Shown: positions 16,905-24,787 of the stretch, in pieces
How positions within the stretch are numbered: position 1 is the stretch's first letter
Layout of the letters: every line of letters begins with the position of its first letter
Source: Streptomyces sp. S.PB5
Lineage (GTDB): Bacteria; Actinomycetota; Actinomycetes; Streptomycetales; Streptomycetaceae
Assembly (NCBI RefSeq): GCF_030403745.1
Contig: NZ_JAQMWP010000009.1
Coordinates: 372,001-436,000, forward strand
Reading direction: 5' to 3'
DNA length: 64,000 nucleotides
Made by a program: the position numbers and the translations under genes
Notes under the pieces: model-generated
Databases searched by the model: none
Seen by the model: the letters and a program-made list of their open reading frames with translations, nothing else
What the model was told of the DNA's origin: nothing

Positions 16905-16950
16905 CACAGCGGCCCCGGAGGGGAATGAACTCCCTTCCGGGGCCGCTGTG
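16905..16950. terminator. Bidirectional terminator hairpin
   Basis: Perfect 15-bp stem (16905-16919 with 16936-16950) around a 16-nt loop, which itself can pair GGGGA with TCCCT-type bases. It separates the dehydrogenase from the convergent secreted-protein gene. Confidence 0.85.
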
Positions 16951-16968
16951 TTCCCCCCTCCTCGGTGG

Positions 16969-17523
16969 TCAGGCCTCCTCCGTGTGCGCCTTCTTTGCGG
17001 GCCCCTTCTCCATGTCCCCGCGCAGCCGCGGGAGTTCGTCGCCGTCCGGGTGGCCCGGCAGGTCCGGCGGGCGGATTCCGTCAGGGGCCGCCGGGAGGGT
17101 GATGCCGGCCTCCTTCAGGATCGGGAAGCACTTCTCGACGGCCTTGCGGTAGTCCTCGGCGATGAGGTCCGGGCGCTCGTCGGTCCCGTCGGACTTCATC
17201 CTCACCTGCAGGCGGATCTCGCCGTTCTCGTCCTTCTCCGCGTGGAAGTCGGGGTAGGCGGTCTGACCCTCGCCCCGCATGCACGCGGCGAATTCGTCGT
17301 TGGCCTCGTTGACGTCGTCCGGGGCGTGTTCCGTGGGCTCGTAGCCGATCGCGAGGCCCGGTCGCGTGTGCCGGGGCGGGTCGTCGGTGGAGCCGGTGGA
17401 GCCGGTGGAGCCGGAGGAGTCGGATGCGGCGGCCGTCGAGGCGCTGACCGTGCCCAGGGTGACGGCCGTGATCGCGGCCAGGGCCAGGGCCATTCGCCGG
17501 GGCCGCGTGGGCGGTGTGGGCAT
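16969..17523 (-). CDS. Secreted hypothetical protein
   Basis: 184 aa. Sec-type signal peptide (RPRRMALALAAITAVTLGTV, cleavage near STAAASD), a short Ser/Gly/Thr linker with GST repeats, then a mature domain with NDEFAACMRGEGQTAYPDFH and a second Cys in VEKCFPILKEAGI. The FxxCMRxxG motif recurs in many Streptomyces exported proteins of unknown role, and the two Cys may form a disulfide. It diverges from the response regulator gene at 17652, so it may be a target or sensor partner of that two-component system. Confidence 0.75.
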   Translation of the reverse strand: MPTPPTRPRRMALALAAITAVTLGTVSASTAAASDSSGSTGSTGSTDDPPRHTRPGLAIGYEPTEHAPDDVNEANDEFAACMRGEGQTAYPDFHAEKDENGEIRLQVRMKSDGTDERPDLIAEDYRKAVEKCFPILKEAGITLPAAPDGIRPPDLPGHPDGDELPRLRGDMEKGPAKKAHTEEA

Positions 17524-17651
17524 GGGGTCCTCCAGATCGTCCGGTCGGTGCCGGGAGTCGGTTACGTCGTCCAGGCAACCGGGGGAGCGGTTACGGCACG
17601 GGAACGGCCGTCCTTATCGCCGTGTAACCCCCCTCCCACGACACTGACCTC

Positions 17652-18305
17652 ATGCGTGTGCTGGTGGTCGAGGACCACGAAGAACTCGCCGAGACCGTCG
17701 CCGCGGGGCTGCGTCGGGAGGGGATGGCGGTCGACCTGGCCTTCGACGGGCCGACCGCGCTGGAGCGGGCCGAGATCAACGGGTACGACGTCGTCGTGCT
17801 CGACCGTGATCTGCCCGGGGTGCACGGGGACCAGGTCTGCCGGACGCTCGCGGAAGGCGACAGCCGGGCGCGGGTGTTGATGCTGACCGCGTCCGGGACG
17901 GTGGCCGACCGGGTGGCGGGGCTGGGGCTGGGTGCCGACGACTATCTGCCCAAGCCGTTCGCCTTCACCGAACTCGTCGCGCGGATACGGGCCTTGGCGC
18001 GGCGTGCGCAGCCCGCGTTGCCGCCGGTTCTCGTGCGGGGCGGACTGCGGCTCGATCCCGCCCGGCGTACCGCCACTCGGGAGGGGGCCCAACTGCAGCT
18101 CAGCCCCAAGGAGTTCGCCGTGCTCGAACTGCTCATGGCCGCGCAGGGCGGAGTGGTCTCCGCGGAGGAGCTTCTCGAACGGGCCTGGGACGAGGCCGCC
18201 GATCCCTTCAGCCAGACCGTGAAGGTCACGGTGAGCCGGCTGCGGCGGAAGCTGGGGGAGCCGCCGCTGATCGAGACCGTCGAGCGGGCGGGGTATCGGC
18301 TCTGA
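17652..18305 (+). CDS. OmpR/PhoB-family response regulator
   Basis: 217 aa. Receiver domain 1-115 with the acidic pair E7/D8, phosphoacceptor D51 (VVVLDRDLPG), T79 and K101 (DDYLPKPF), all conserved. Winged-helix DNA-binding domain about 125-217, with LSPKEFAVLELLM and TVKVTVSRLRRKLGEPPLIE. Its TGA overlaps the ATG of the kinase gene (TGATG), so the pair is co-translated. DNA targets unknown; the divergent exported protein at 16969-17523 is a candidate. Confidence 0.95.
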   Translation: MRVLVVEDHEELAETVAAGLRREGMAVDLAFDGPTALERAEINGYDVVVLDRDLPGVHGDQVCRTLAEGDSRARVLMLTASGTVADRVAGLGLGADDYLPKPFAFTELVARIRALARRAQPALPPVLVRGGLRLDPARRTATREGAQLQLSPKEFAVLELLMAAQGGVVSAEELLERAWDEAADPFSQTVKVTVSRLRRKLGEPPLIETVERAGYRL

Positions 18306-19534
18306 TGCGGGCACGTGGGCGGCTCGCGCAGGCGCGGGCACGTGGGCGGCTGGCGGAGGTGCGGGCGCCCGGGTGGCTCGCGCAGGTGCGAGTGCGGGGT
18401 CCGCGCTCCATCCGGTGGCGTCTCACCCTGCTCTACAGCGTGCTGTTCGCTGTCGCCGGCGCGGTGCTGCTCGCCTTCACGTACGTGCTCGTGGCCAACA
18501 GCGGGCCACGGCTCACTGGGGGTGCGCCGCAGGTCACGACCCGGCAAGAGGGGTCTCCCGCGCCGGATGCGGCGACCGTCGCCTCGTATGTCGAGGCTCG
18601 GCTGTCGGTGCTGCGGGACGAGCAACTGCGCCAGCTGCTCGTCGAGTCGGGCATCGCACTGGCCGTGATGACGGTGGCGTCCGTGGCGCTGGGGTGGCTG
18701 ATGGCCGGGCGGGTGCTGGACCCGTTGCGGAGCATGACCGCGGCCGCCCGTCGGATCTCCGCCGACAATCTCCACGAGCGGCTCGCCGTGCCGGGGCCCG
18801 ACGACGAGTTGAAGGCGATGGCGGACACCATCGACGCCGTACTCGCCCGCCTTGAGGGGGCGTTCGAGGCGCAGAAGGCCTTTGTCGCCAACGCCTCGCA
18901 CGAGTTGCGGACCCCGCTCACCCTTCAGCAGACCGTCATCGACGTGACCCTCGCGGACTCCGACGCCTCTGTCGGGACCTTGCGGGCCGCGCTGGCGCGG
19001 GTGCGGGCGGCGGGGGAGGAGCAGGAGCGGTTGATCGAGGCCCTGTTGACACTCGCCCGAAGTCAACGGGGGCTGGAGCGGCGGGAGTTCGTCGACATCG
19101 CGGTGCTCGTGCGGGAGCGGCTGCCTTCGGCCGTACGGGTCGAGGCCCGGCTGGAGCCGGCTCCCGTGTTCGGGGATCCGCACCTCATCGAGCGGCTCGT
19201 CGTCAACCTCACCGACAACGCCGTACGGCACAACCTGGCGGATCCGCGGGCGAGTTGGGTGAGTGTGTGGACGGGGGTGGACGCCGCGGGGCGCCCTGGT
19301 CTCCGTATCGAGAACAGCGGTCCGGTGATTCCGGCGGATCAGGCGAGCGGGCTGTTCCAGCCGTTCCGGAGGCTGGGTCCTGAGCGGGTCCGAAAGCGCG
19401 ACGGGCTCGGGCTCGGGATGTCGATCGTCGCGGCCGTCGTCGCCGCACACGGCGGCCGGGTGCTGGCGCGGACGCGGCCGGAGGGCGGGCTGGTGGTGGA
19501 GGTGGCGCTGCCGGTGGCGGCTGTGCCTGGCTGA
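18305..19534 (+). CDS. Sensor histidine kinase with N-terminal tandem repeats
   Basis: 409 aa. Residues 2-34 are 9-residue repeats (RARGRLAQA, RARGRLAEV, RAPGWLAQV) that form a basic cytoplasmic tail not seen in ordinary kinases. Then a membrane segment (LTLLYSVLFAVAGAVLLAFT), a short extracytoplasmic loop of about 65 residues, a second membrane segment (GIALAVMTVASVALGWLMAG), HAMP, the H-box with H199 (NASHELRTPLT), N-box VNLTDNAVRHN and G-box GLGLGMSIVAAVVAAHGG. Signal unknown. Start overlaps the regulator stop. Confidence 0.93.
   Translation: MRARGRLAQARARGRLAEVRAPGWLAQVRVRGPRSIRWRLTLLYSVLFAVAGAVLLAFTYVLVANSGPRLTGGAPQVTTRQEGSPAPDAATVASYVEARLSVLRDEQLRQLLVESGIALAVMTVASVALGWLMAGRVLDPLRSMTAAARRISADNLHERLAVPGPDDELKAMADTIDAVLARLEGAFEAQKAFVANASHELRTPLTLQQTVIDVTLADSDASVGTLRAALARVRAAGEEQERLIEALLTLARSQRGLERREFVDIAVLVRERLPSAVRVEARLEPAPVFGDPHLIERLVVNLTDNAVRHNLADPRASWVSVWTGVDAAGRPGLRIENSGPVIPADQASGLFQPFRRLGPERVRKRDGLGLGMSIVAAVVAAHGGRVLARTRPEGGLVVEVALPVAAVPG
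18308..18400 (+). repeat. 27-bp tandem repeat at the kinase 5' end
   Basis: Three imperfect 27-bp units at 18308-18334, 18335-18361 and 18362-18388 plus a partial fourth; each contains GCGGGC followed by a GTGGGCGGCT or GGGTGGCT block. In-frame, so copy-number change would leave the kinase intact. Confidence 0.75.
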
Positions 19535-19718
19535 CCTGCGATGGCCTACGGCGGCCTGCGATGACCTCTGGCGGACCGGAGCAGGAGCCGCAGCCGCGAT
19601 CGGAGCGGGTGGAGTTCGCCGAGCGGTCGAACGCGATTGTGGGACTGTAAAGGTATTTTTCCTGTGGTATCCGTCTCTTCATGAAGTCCACCTCTTCCGA
19701 CAGCTGTGGGGTGTTCTC

Positions 19719-22253
19719 ATGGGGCAGCAAGTCGTCGTCGACCTGAAGAAGATCGACTTACGGGACGATCCCGAGCTTCTGTCCCCGCCCCGGCTCGCCC
19801 CGCTGTACCGGTGCGCGACAGCCGTCACCGTTCTCGACTTCCTTCCGCTCGCCGACATCGACGTGGAGATCGATGGCGTCGTCGTCCTCAGTGCCCCGGT
19901 CGGCTTTCCGCTGCCGGTGGGGGCGACCCTCAAACTGCCGGCCCCTCTGGTGGCCGGGCAGACCGTCCGGGGCCGGCAGCGCCACAGCGGCCGCACCAGC
20001 GCCTGGTCCGCGCCGGAGCAGGTCCGCGACCACACCGTCGACCATCCGGCCGGACCGCCCCGCCCGCAGATCAGCCCCACCCCGCTCTTCGCCTGCGGGG
20101 CCCGCACCGGGGTGGACAACCTGCTGGCCGGCGGAAATGTGTGGATCACCGCGGACGGAACCGAGACCGGCCGCGTCGACGGCTGTGCGGTCCCGCGGCA
20201 GGGCGTCAGCGTCAACCCCTTCTTCGGCCTGGGGCAGTCGGTGCGGGCGCGGTTCGAACTGTGCGGCGACCTGAGCCCGTTCTCGCTGGAGCACCTCGTG
20301 CAGCCGGGACCGGTACCGCTGTCCGCGCCGGGGATCGCGCCGTTCTACGAGGGCGGCAGCCAGCTCACCGTCACAGGCGTCGCCAACGGCGCCCGCGTCT
20401 TTGTCACCCGCGGCGGCACACCGGCCGGCACCTATCGGTGCTGGGGAGGCTCGCTGCTGGTGACCTTCGGCTCGCCGTTCGGCGCGGGGGAGACGTTCAC
20501 CGCCACCCAGCAGCTGTGCCCCACCGACCCGCCGAGCCCGCCCGGCACCGGCACTCCCCAGCCGTGCTCCAACCTGCCCGTGCCGGGAGTCGGCCCGCTG
20601 CAGGGCGGCGACACCTCGGTGACCATCACCGACTCCGTGCCCGGGGCGCAGATCAGGGTCTACGTCAATCTCGTCCAGGCCGGGCTGGGCAGCGCACCGC
20701 TGGTGGCGCTGAACCGGTCCGTCGCCGCCGGGGACACCGTGCACGTGGTGCAGTCCCTGCCCCCGGCCTGCCCGGCCCGCCTCGCCCTGCAGATCACGGT
20801 CGCCTGCGTGGACCCTCCGCGCGGCGAGGACCCCTCCGCGCTCGACCTCTTCCCGGTGGGATCCGACGATTACGCCGACGGGCCGGTCAAGGGCAGCGTG
20901 TACTACCCCGCCGAGGACGACGGCCCGGGCCGCCCCTTCAACGCGCGGCTCGCCGGGACCGGACGGGTGCCCGTCGTGTTCCTCGCACACGGCAACCACA
21001 GCCCCGCCGACCCCAGCCATCTCGGCTACGACTACTTCCAGCACAGCCTCGCGAAGGCCGGCATCATCGCCGTCTCCGTGGACTGCAACGCCCTCAACGG
21101 CCCCTTCGGCGGCGTCGCCAACATCGAGGACCGAGCCGATCTGATCATCGACTCCGTCCGGCACTTCCAGGGCCTGGACGGCGACCCGCAGTCCCGCTTC
21201 TTCGAGCGGATCGACTTCTCCCGGCTGGGGCTCATGGGGCATTCCCGCGGTGGCGACGCCGTGGTCACCCTGCCGACCGTGCTCCCGCCGATCGGGGTGA
21301 GCGTCCGGGCCGTCCTCGCCCTGGCGCCGACCAACTTCCGCTACTGGAGCGGACTGTCCACCATCCGCCCCAGCGGCCACGCCTTCCTGACGATCCTGCC
21401 GGCCGCCGACGGCGACGTCGTCGACAACAACGGTGCGCAGTTCTACGACCAGGCCGTGCCCGGCCCGTACAAGGCGCAGGAGTACGTGCACAGCACCAAC
21501 CACAACTTCTTCAACCGGCAGTGGGCGCTCGACGACGGTGCCACACCCGTGGTGTCCCGGGGGCAGCACGAGCGGTTCCTCGACGTCTACGGGTCGGCCT
21601 TCTTCCGCTCGACGCTCCTCGGCCACGCCACCCGCGCCCACCTCGACGGCACCCGGCTGCCGGGCGGCGTGCTCACCTCGCTGGTGCACCAGTCCTTCGC
21701 CCAGGAGGACGCCCGGACCGTCGACGACCACGAGGACGGCAACGGGATCGCCCTCAACTCGCTGGGCCTGCCCACCGCGCAGTCCGGTGGAGCGGTGGCC
21801 GCGGAGTATCCGTTCGACCAGGTCGCGGGCGCGTTCAACGGGACCTTCTCCGGGCTGAGCACCGGCATGGTGCTGCAACCCCAGGAGACCGGCGCGACGT
21901 TCACCCAGACCGTGGGAACCCTCGACCTGCGGCGCACGGAGATCTGGCTGCGCGCGGCCGAGGTGGTCCTCAGTCCCTTGCCGGCGGGCGCGACCGGGTT
22001 CCTGCTGGGACTCGACGACGGGAAGACCGTCGCCTGGGTCGACTCCGACTCGGTGGGCGGGGTCCCCCGGCCCTTCCAGCGGCCCCGCGGGACGAAGACC
22101 ATGCTCAAGACACTGCGGTTCCGAGCGGACTGTTTCCTGGCGGTCCGGCCCACTCTGCGGATCGACCGGATCCAGAAGATCCACATCAAGTACGACCGTC
22201 AGGGGCGCCGCCCCCTGGCCTTCGACGACCTGCAACTGGTCAAGCAGCCCTGA
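19719..22253 (+). CDS. Large alpha/beta hydrolase with four N-terminal Ig-like repeats; TTA codon
   Basis: 844 aa, no signal peptide. Residues about 24-365 hold four repeats of some 80 residues with the pattern L..APLY..A..VTV......A.V.V (examples APGIAPFYEGGSQLTVTG, GVGPLQGGDTSVTITD), which look like Ig-like or adhesin-type beta sandwiches. Residues 375-680 are an alpha/beta hydrolase: oxyanion strand VVFLAHGNHS, nucleophile elbow GHSRGG with Ser509, and a His in STNHNFFNRQWA, similar to chlorophyllase/PET-hydrolase relatives. The last 150 residues form a beta-rich domain. Codon 14 is TTA (19758-19760), implying dependence on the bldA leucyl-tRNA. The small gene at 22268 follows 14 nt later. 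Substrate unknown. Confidence 0.85.
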   Translation: MGQQVVVDLKKIDLRDDPELLSPPRLAPLYRCATAVTVLDFLPLADIDVEIDGVVVLSAPVGFPLPVGATLKLPAPLVAGQTVRGRQRHSGRTSAWSAPEQVRDHTVDHPAGPPRPQISPTPLFACGARTGVDNLLAGGNVWITADGTETGRVDGCAVPRQGVSVNPFFGLGQSVRARFELCGDLSPFSLEHLVQPGPVPLSAPGIAPFYEGGSQLTVTGVANGARVFVTRGGTPAGTYRCWGGSLLVTFGSPFGAGETFTATQQLCPTDPPSPPGTGTPQPCSNLPVPGVGPLQGGDTSVTITDSVPGAQIRVYVNLVQAGLGSAPLVALNRSVAAGDTVHVVQSLPPACPARLALQITVACVDPPRGEDPSALDLFPVGSDDYADGPVKGSVYYPAEDDGPGRPFNARLAGTGRVPVVFLAHGNHSPADPSHLGYDYFQHSLAKAGIIAVSVDCNALNGPFGGVANIEDRADLIIDSVRHFQGLDGDPQSRFFERIDFSRLGLMGHSRGGDAVVTLPTVLPPIGVSVRAVLALAPTNFRYWSGLSTIRPSGHAFLTILPAADGDVVDNNGAQFYDQAVPGPYKAQEYVHSTNHNFFNRQWALDDGATPVVSRGQHERFLDVYGSAFFRSTLLGHATRAHLDGTRLPGGVLTSLVHQSFAQEDARTVDDHEDGNGIALNSLGLPTAQSGGAVAAEYPFDQVAGAFNGTFSGLSTGMVLQPQETGATFTQTVGTLDLRRTEIWLRAAEVVLSPLPAGATGFLLGLDDGKTVAWVDSDSVGGVPRPFQRPRGTKTMLKTLRFRADCFLAVRPTLRIDRIQKIHIKYDRQGRRPLAFDDLQLVKQP

Positions 22254-22267
22254 AGGAGCGCCTCGTC

Positions 22268-22678
22268 ATGACAACGGATCCCGGCGAACCCGAACCCTCC
22301 GGCCCCGAGCCGCGGTTCGAACTGCCCCGCGTTCTCCAGGTGACGGCCCGGCGTGTCCGGCACGCATGGCGCCGCCCGCGCAATTTCGACTCGGAACTGC
22401 CGGCCGAGGGGGAGGTCGCGGAGTTCCTGGTGGAGACCGACGCCGCCGTCCCCACCCGGGCGCTGGGTCCCGTACTGCACGTGGGGGAGACCGTGCTGCT
22501 GGAATCCGCGGCGGTGGACCCCACCCACTACCGGTTCCTCGGGCCCGATCCCGAGCGGCTGCGCCCCGGAACCCCCATCTCGCTCGGCTGGAGCGGACAG
22601 GAGGACGCCGAACGCGCCACACCGTTCCGTTTCGCGGGCTGGGACGCCGAGCGGACCGTTTCCCGCGCGGACGACTGA
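22268..22678 (+). CDS. Hypothetical protein downstream of the large hydrolase
   Basis: 136 aa, ATG at 22268 with AAGGAG 10 nt upstream; the frame is open far upstream only as a shadow of the hydrolase. Acidic start, then a probable beta-rich domain (VLHVGETVLLESAAVDPTHYRFLG, WSGQEDAERATPFRF). No signal or membrane segment and no family I recognise. Position and spacing say it is made with the 844-aa protein. Confidence 0.65.
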   Translation: MTTDPGEPEPSGPEPRFELPRVLQVTARRVRHAWRRPRNFDSELPAEGEVAEFLVETDAAVPTRALGPVLHVGETVLLESAAVDPTHYRFLGPDPERLRPGTPISLGWSGQEDAERATPFRFAGWDAERTVSRADD

Positions 22679-22708
22679 GCCGTCCCGGCGGCTTTGCCAT
22701 CTCTTTAC

Positions 22709-22732
22709 AACCCGTGCCGTCGCTGTCTCGTC
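22709..22732 (+). promoter_or_regulatory. Candidate ECF-sigma promoter of the sortase cluster
   Basis: AACC at 22709-22712, a 16-bp spacer and CGTC at 22729-22732. AAC and CGT are the common core of ECF promoters. It lies 55 nt before the first gene of an operon that encodes an ECF sigma, as expected for autoregulation. Confidence 0.4.
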
Positions 22733-22786
22733 TCTCCGCTCGATCCGTCCGCACCGCGCGGCCGGACCGACGAAAGAGAGCGTTTC

Positions 22787-23173
22787 ATGCGCCGAACCGG
22801 CCTCAGTGCCCTGGCACTCGCCTGCACCGCCGTACTGGCGGGCGCGGTGCCCGCGTTCGCCGACGGGGGGAGCACTGCCCCGAGCCCCGCACCGACTGCC
22901 TCGACCGTTCCGAGCGAGGCGCCGACCCCGGTGCCCAGCGACGCGCCCTCCGACCCGACGACCGCCCCGTCGGCCGAGCCGAGCGCCGTCCCGACCGAGG
23001 CGCCCGGCGGTCAGGTCTCCGTCGTGCCCAGCGGCGCGCCCGACACCGGCGTCGCCTCGTCGTCCGGGTCCGGCGGCTCGGGCGTGCTGATCGGCGGCGG
23101 TGCCGCTTCGGCCGTCGTGCTGACCGGCGGTGCCGTTCTTCTCGTACGGCGTCGGCGGGCGACCGGCGTATGA
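22787..23173 (+). CDS. Small wall-anchored-type protein with APDTG sorting signal
   Basis: 128 aa. Signal peptide MRRTGLSALALACTAVLAGA cleaved near AFA-DGG, a stalk almost wholly of Ser, Thr, Pro, Ala and Glu (about residues 28-80), then APDTG at 84-88, a Gly/Ser spacer, a hydrophobic segment and RRRR tail. This is the layout of a sortase substrate with a non-standard pentapeptide. The stop overlaps the ATG of the sortase gene (ATGA), so substrate and enzyme are co-translated. There is no folded domain, so it may be a spacer or scaffold. Confidence 0.8.
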   Translation: MRRTGLSALALACTAVLAGAVPAFADGGSTAPSPAPTASTVPSEAPTPVPSDAPSDPTTAPSAEPSAVPTEAPGGQVSVVPSGAPDTGVASSSGSGGSGVLIGGGAASAVVLTGGAVLLVRRRRATGV

Positions 23174-23793
23174 GTCCGCTCTCCAGGCGTGCCTTCGCCG
23201 CAGCGGTGCTGACCACGCCGTTGCTCGCGGGGTGCGGCGGATCGGGGAGCGGTTCCTCGGGCGCGCCGGACAGCCCTCCGAGGAGCGCGCCCTCCTCCGG
23301 CAAGTCGGCCGCACCGCGAGGCCGTTCGGTGCCGGTGCGGCTGCGGATACCGGACATCGGCGTCGACACCCCCGTCATGCGACTGGGGCTGGCAGCGGAC
23401 GGCACCGTCGAGGTGCCCCCGATCACCGCGCACGACCGGGCCGGCTGGTACGAGCACTCGCCGACCCCCGGCCAGACCGGGCCGTCGGTGATCCTCGGCC
23501 ATGTCAGGGTCGGTTCGTACGGGGACGGGGTCTTCCGGCGGCTGGGGGAACTGCGCCGGGGTGACCGCATCGAGGCGCGTCTGGAGAACGGCGGGACGGC
23601 GGCGTTCGCCGTCACCGAGGTCCGTACCGTCGCCAAGGCCGACTTCCCGGCCGGGGCCGTGTACGGGAACGTCGACCGGCCCGAGCTGCGTCTCATCACA
23701 TGCGGCGGACCCCGGAGCGGTGCCGGGTACCGCGACAACGTGATCGTCTTCGCCGCTTCGACCGATGCCGCCGGCGATACGGGAGAACGTTGA
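23170..23793 (+). CDS. Class F sortase (lipoprotein-type)
   Basis: 207 aa transpeptidase. The N-terminus is a lipoprotein signal with LLAGC (C22) after SRRAF rather than a plain membrane anchor, then a Gly/Ser/Pro linker and the sortase beta-barrel from residue 53. Catalytic residues: H111 (VILGHVRV), C178 (LITCGG) and R188 (GYRDNVIV). Sequence type is class F, the actinobacterial group. The ATG overlaps the preceding substrate gene and the TGA overlaps the TTG of the ECF gene, so all three are coupled. Confidence 0.88.
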   Translation: MSPLSRRAFAAAVLTTPLLAGCGGSGSGSSGAPDSPPRSAPSSGKSAAPRGRSVPVRLRIPDIGVDTPVMRLGLAADGTVEVPPITAHDRAGWYEHSPTPGQTGPSVILGHVRVGSYGDGVFRRLGELRRGDRIEARLENGGTAAFAVTEVRTVAKADFPAGAVYGNVDRPELRLITCGGPRSGAGYRDNVIVFAASTDAAGDTGER

Positions 23794-24281
23794 AACGATC
23801 CCGAGAGAGGGCGGCGTCCGAGCTGTTCGCCGCCCTCTATCCGCGCCTCGCCGGCTGGTGCCGTCGGCTGGTGGACGACGACGAGACGGCCCATGAGATC
23901 GCCTCGGAGGCGTTCACCCGGCTGTGGGCGCGCTGGACGGCCGTCGAGGAACCGCGCGGCTTCCTGTACGTCACCGCGGCCAACCTCGTCCGTGACCACT
24001 GGCGCAAGCTGGAGCGCGAGCGCCGGGCGGTGCGGCGAGTCGGCAACGAGGTCGCGGTGAGCCCGTACGGCCAACAGGCCGACCCCTCCGTACGGCTGCT
24101 CGTGCAGTCGCTGCCCGAGCGACTGCGCGTCCCGATCCTGCTGCACTACTACGCTGACATGCCGATCCGAGAGGTGTCCGTGCTGACCGGACGCAAGGAA
24201 GGAACCGTCAAGGCCGACCTCCACGCGGCCCGCGAACTGCTCCGCGCCCATCTGAGGAGAAGCCTTGATCACACGCCCTGA
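23790..24281 (+). CDS. ECF RNA polymerase sigma factor
   Basis: 163 aa from a TTG that overlaps the sortase stop (TTGA), with GGGAGAA upstream. Region 2: ELFAALYPRLAGWCRRLVDD, AHEIASEAFTRLWARW, GFLYVTAANLVRDHWRK; region 4: LPERLRVPILLHYYADMPI, EVSVLTGRKEGTVKADLHAA. Overlaps the next gene by 17 nt. Probably drives its own operon from the ECF-like promoter at 22709-22732. Confidence 0.9.
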   Translation: MKRSRERAASELFAALYPRLAGWCRRLVDDDETAHEIASEAFTRLWARWTAVEEPRGFLYVTAANLVRDHWRKLERERRAVRRVGNEVAVSPYGQQADPSVRLLVQSLPERLRVPILLHYYADMPIREVSVLTGRKEGTVKADLHAARELLRAHLRRSLDHTP

Positions 24282-24750
24282 CGACGACCCGGACCTCGAC
24301 CCCGACGACCCGCTCGCCGTCATCCTGCGGCCCGCCGACGCCCATCTCGGGCCACCGCCCGGCCGTTACGAGGCGATCCGCCGCGGCGCGAGCCGGCGCA
24401 AGCTGCTGCGCGCGGCGGCGGGGACCGCGGTGGCCTGCGGGCTCGCCGCAGCCGTACTGCTTCCGCTGCGGCCGGCGGCGTCCGAGGGGCCCGCGTCGCC
24501 GACGGTTCCGCTCGCCCCGCCCCCGGCGAGCAGTCCGCCGCCGGCCACCTCGTCGGCACCGTCCGGTCCCAGTGCCGGTCCCAGCGCGCTGCCCACGACC
24601 GAGGTCCCCGGCAAGCCGTCGTCGGGTCCGTCGCAGTCGCCGACCCCGACCGAGCCCGCGTCAAGCCCGACGGAGGCGCCCGTCCCGACCGGCCTGTCCG
24701 ATCCGACCGCGGTGCCCTCGACCGAGCCGTCGGACGGCGCCCCGCAATAG
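24265..24750 (+). CDS. Single-pass membrane protein, possible anti-sigma partner
   Basis: 161 aa from a TTG with GAGGAGA upstream, overlapping the ECF gene by 17 nt. Acidic cytoplasmic N-terminus (PDDDPDLDPDDPLAVILRPA), RR-rich stretch, one membrane segment (AAGTAVACGLAAAVLLPL, about residues 51-70) and a Pro/Ser/Thr-rich extracytoplasmic tail. The position and topology fit an anti-sigma factor, but there is no HxxxCxxC zinc motif and the cytoplasmic part is only 50 residues. The tail resembles the stalk of the surface protein at 22787. Confidence 0.65.
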   Translation: MITRPDDDPDLDPDDPLAVILRPADAHLGPPPGRYEAIRRGASRRKLLRAAAGTAVACGLAAAVLLPLRPAASEGPASPTVPLAPPPASSPPPATSSAPSGPSAGPSALPTTEVPGKPSSGPSQSPTPTEPASSPTEAPVPTGLSDPTAVPSTEPSDGAPQ

Positions 24751-24752
24751 TT

Positions 24753-24766
24753 TTGAACATGTTCAA
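24753..24766. promoter_or_regulatory. Perfect 14-bp palindrome upstream of membrane-protein gene
   Basis: TTGAACATGTTCAA, an AT-rich island 21 bp before the ATG at 24788. The symmetry and position suggest an operator for a dimeric repressor that covers the transcription start. Confidence 0.5.
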
Positions 24767-24787
24767 CTTCGGGCGTACGCTCCTGCC

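Noticed and set aside
19535..19718. Coding region between the kinase and the large hydrolase
   Set aside because: Frames here are short or shadows. The stretch with GTAAAGGTATTTTTCC is AT-richer and looks like a promoter, but I could not place -35 and -10 boxes.
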